Assembly: GCA_023450775.1 (NCBI GenBank)
Contig: JAEXGP010000427.1
Coordinates: 1 to 5,967, forward strand
Reading direction: 5' to 3'
Length of the DNA stretch: 5,967 nt
Source: Actinomycetes bacterium
Lineage (GTDB): Bacteria; Actinomycetota; Acidimicrobiia; Acidimicrobiales; Microtrichaceae
In this document: one piece after another, positions 5,686 through 5,967 of the stretch
Numbering within the stretch: position 1 is the stretch's first letter
Layout: every line of letters begins with the position of its first letter
The notes under the pieces: model-generated
What the model was told of the DNA's origin: nothing
Seen by the model: only the letters and a program-made list of their open reading frames with translations
Databases searched by the model: none
Position numbers and translations under genes: made by a program

Positions 5686-5967
5686 TCAGGCGCCCAGCAG
5701 CGCGGCAGCGGCGAGCGCCACCCTGAGCATGTCGGCCTGACCCTGCTGGTACGCCTCGATCGACTGGCCGCGGTAGGTCGCCTCGCCCGTGAGCAGGTTG
5801 CTGCCGGCACAGATGATCGAGCCGGCCTCCCAGCCCATCACACCGGCGATCGTGAACAGCGCGGAGGTCTCCATCTCGAACGCCAGGACGTTGCGCGCCG
5901 ACCACGTGCCGATCAGCTCCTCGGTGCGCTCGCCCTCGTAGAAGCTGTCGGTCGAGCGCGTCAGGCC
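5686..5967 (-). CDS. Nucleoside phosphorylase, uridine phosphorylase-like, C-terminal 93 residues (5' end outside window)
   Basis: NP-I family enzymes phosphorolytically split nucleosides into base and ribose 1-phosphate in salvage and catabolism. The frame is open from the right edge and starts GLTRSTDSFYEGERTEEL, matching the substrate-loop region of uridine phosphorylases (GVTASSDTFYPGQER in E. coli). Then comes LAFEMETSALFTIAG; E31-M32-E33 of the visible part match the E. coli Glu196-Met197-Glu198 that bind nucleoside. The end, GEATYRGQSIEAYQQGQADMLRVALAAAALL, resembles the C-terminal helix of the family. Against E. coli Udp, the Gln before Glu-Arg is absent (GER, not GQER) and the linker from FYEG to EMET is about ten residues shorter, so the base preference may differ. 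Purine nucleoside phosphorylase is the main alternative. The gene is on the same strand as marR, with its stop 79 bp upstream of the marR start. Confidence 0.85.
   Translation of the reverse strand, partial: GLTRSTDSFYEGERTEELIGTWSARNVLAFEMETSALFTIAGVMGWEAGSIICAGSNLLTGEATYRGQSIEAYQQGQADMLRVALAAAALLGA

Noticed and set aside
5607..5810. Longer MarR protein with a 68-residue N-terminal extension
   Set aside because: The extension is Arg/Pro-rich, overlaps the end of the phosphorylase gene in another frame, and is not seen in MarR proteins. The ATG at 5606 has its own Shine-Dalgarno sequence.
1..5967. Insertion sequence, transposase, phage or toxin-antitoxin genes
   Set aside because: All genes in the window belong to metabolic, RNA-processing, transport or regulator families, with even codon bias. 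No transposase, integrase or attachment-site repeat was found.

Overview
The window is very GC-rich DNA (about 70% by eye) with strong third-position G/C bias. It holds housekeeping genes in an order typical of Actinobacteria: dapA immediately followed by an RNase J gene, then an MMPL-family transporter. A high-GC actinobacterium is well supported. A deep lineage such as Acidimicrobiia is possible, but nothing in the sequence proves a class.

Layout. Left (+ strand): the 3' three quarters of dapA (4-hydroxy-tetrahydrodipicolinate synthase, lysine/DAP pathway) ends at 697 and shares one base (TGATG) with the start of a complete RNase J gene (697-2355), so the two are probably co-transcribed and translationally coupled. 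Middle: a 342-bp gene-free stretch (2356-2697) contains six head-to-tail copies of a 29-bp GC-rich unit (2364-2537), then a short leader with two small GC hairpins. It leads into a complete 783-residue MMPL/RND-type membrane transporter (2698-5049), started at a GTG with a good Shine-Dalgarno sequence. Right (- strand): a complete 170-residue MarR-family regulator (5094-5606) converges tail to tail on the transporter across 44 bp. Upstream of it on the same strand is the C-terminal part of a nucleoside phosphorylase of the uridine phosphorylase type (5686 to the window edge).

How the parts fit. DapA feeds lysine and peptidoglycan precursor synthesis, and RNase J handles mRNA decay and rRNA maturation; their pairing is a conserved neighbourhood rather than a pathway. 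The transporter substrate cannot be read from the sequence. The MarR protein is a plausible regulator of the transporter or of itself, but the convergent arrangement gives no shared promoter to support the first idea. The 79 bp upstream of marR carry an 8-bp inverted repeat and a G-quadruplex-type run, which are the best regulatory candidates here.

No novel multi-gene system is evident. The less ordinary items are the 29-bp tandem array downstream of rnj, the inverted repeat/G-run upstream of marR, the strong hairpin built into the marR stop codon, the extra hydrophobic pair in the middle of the transporter, and an unusual active-site spacing in the nucleoside phosphorylase.
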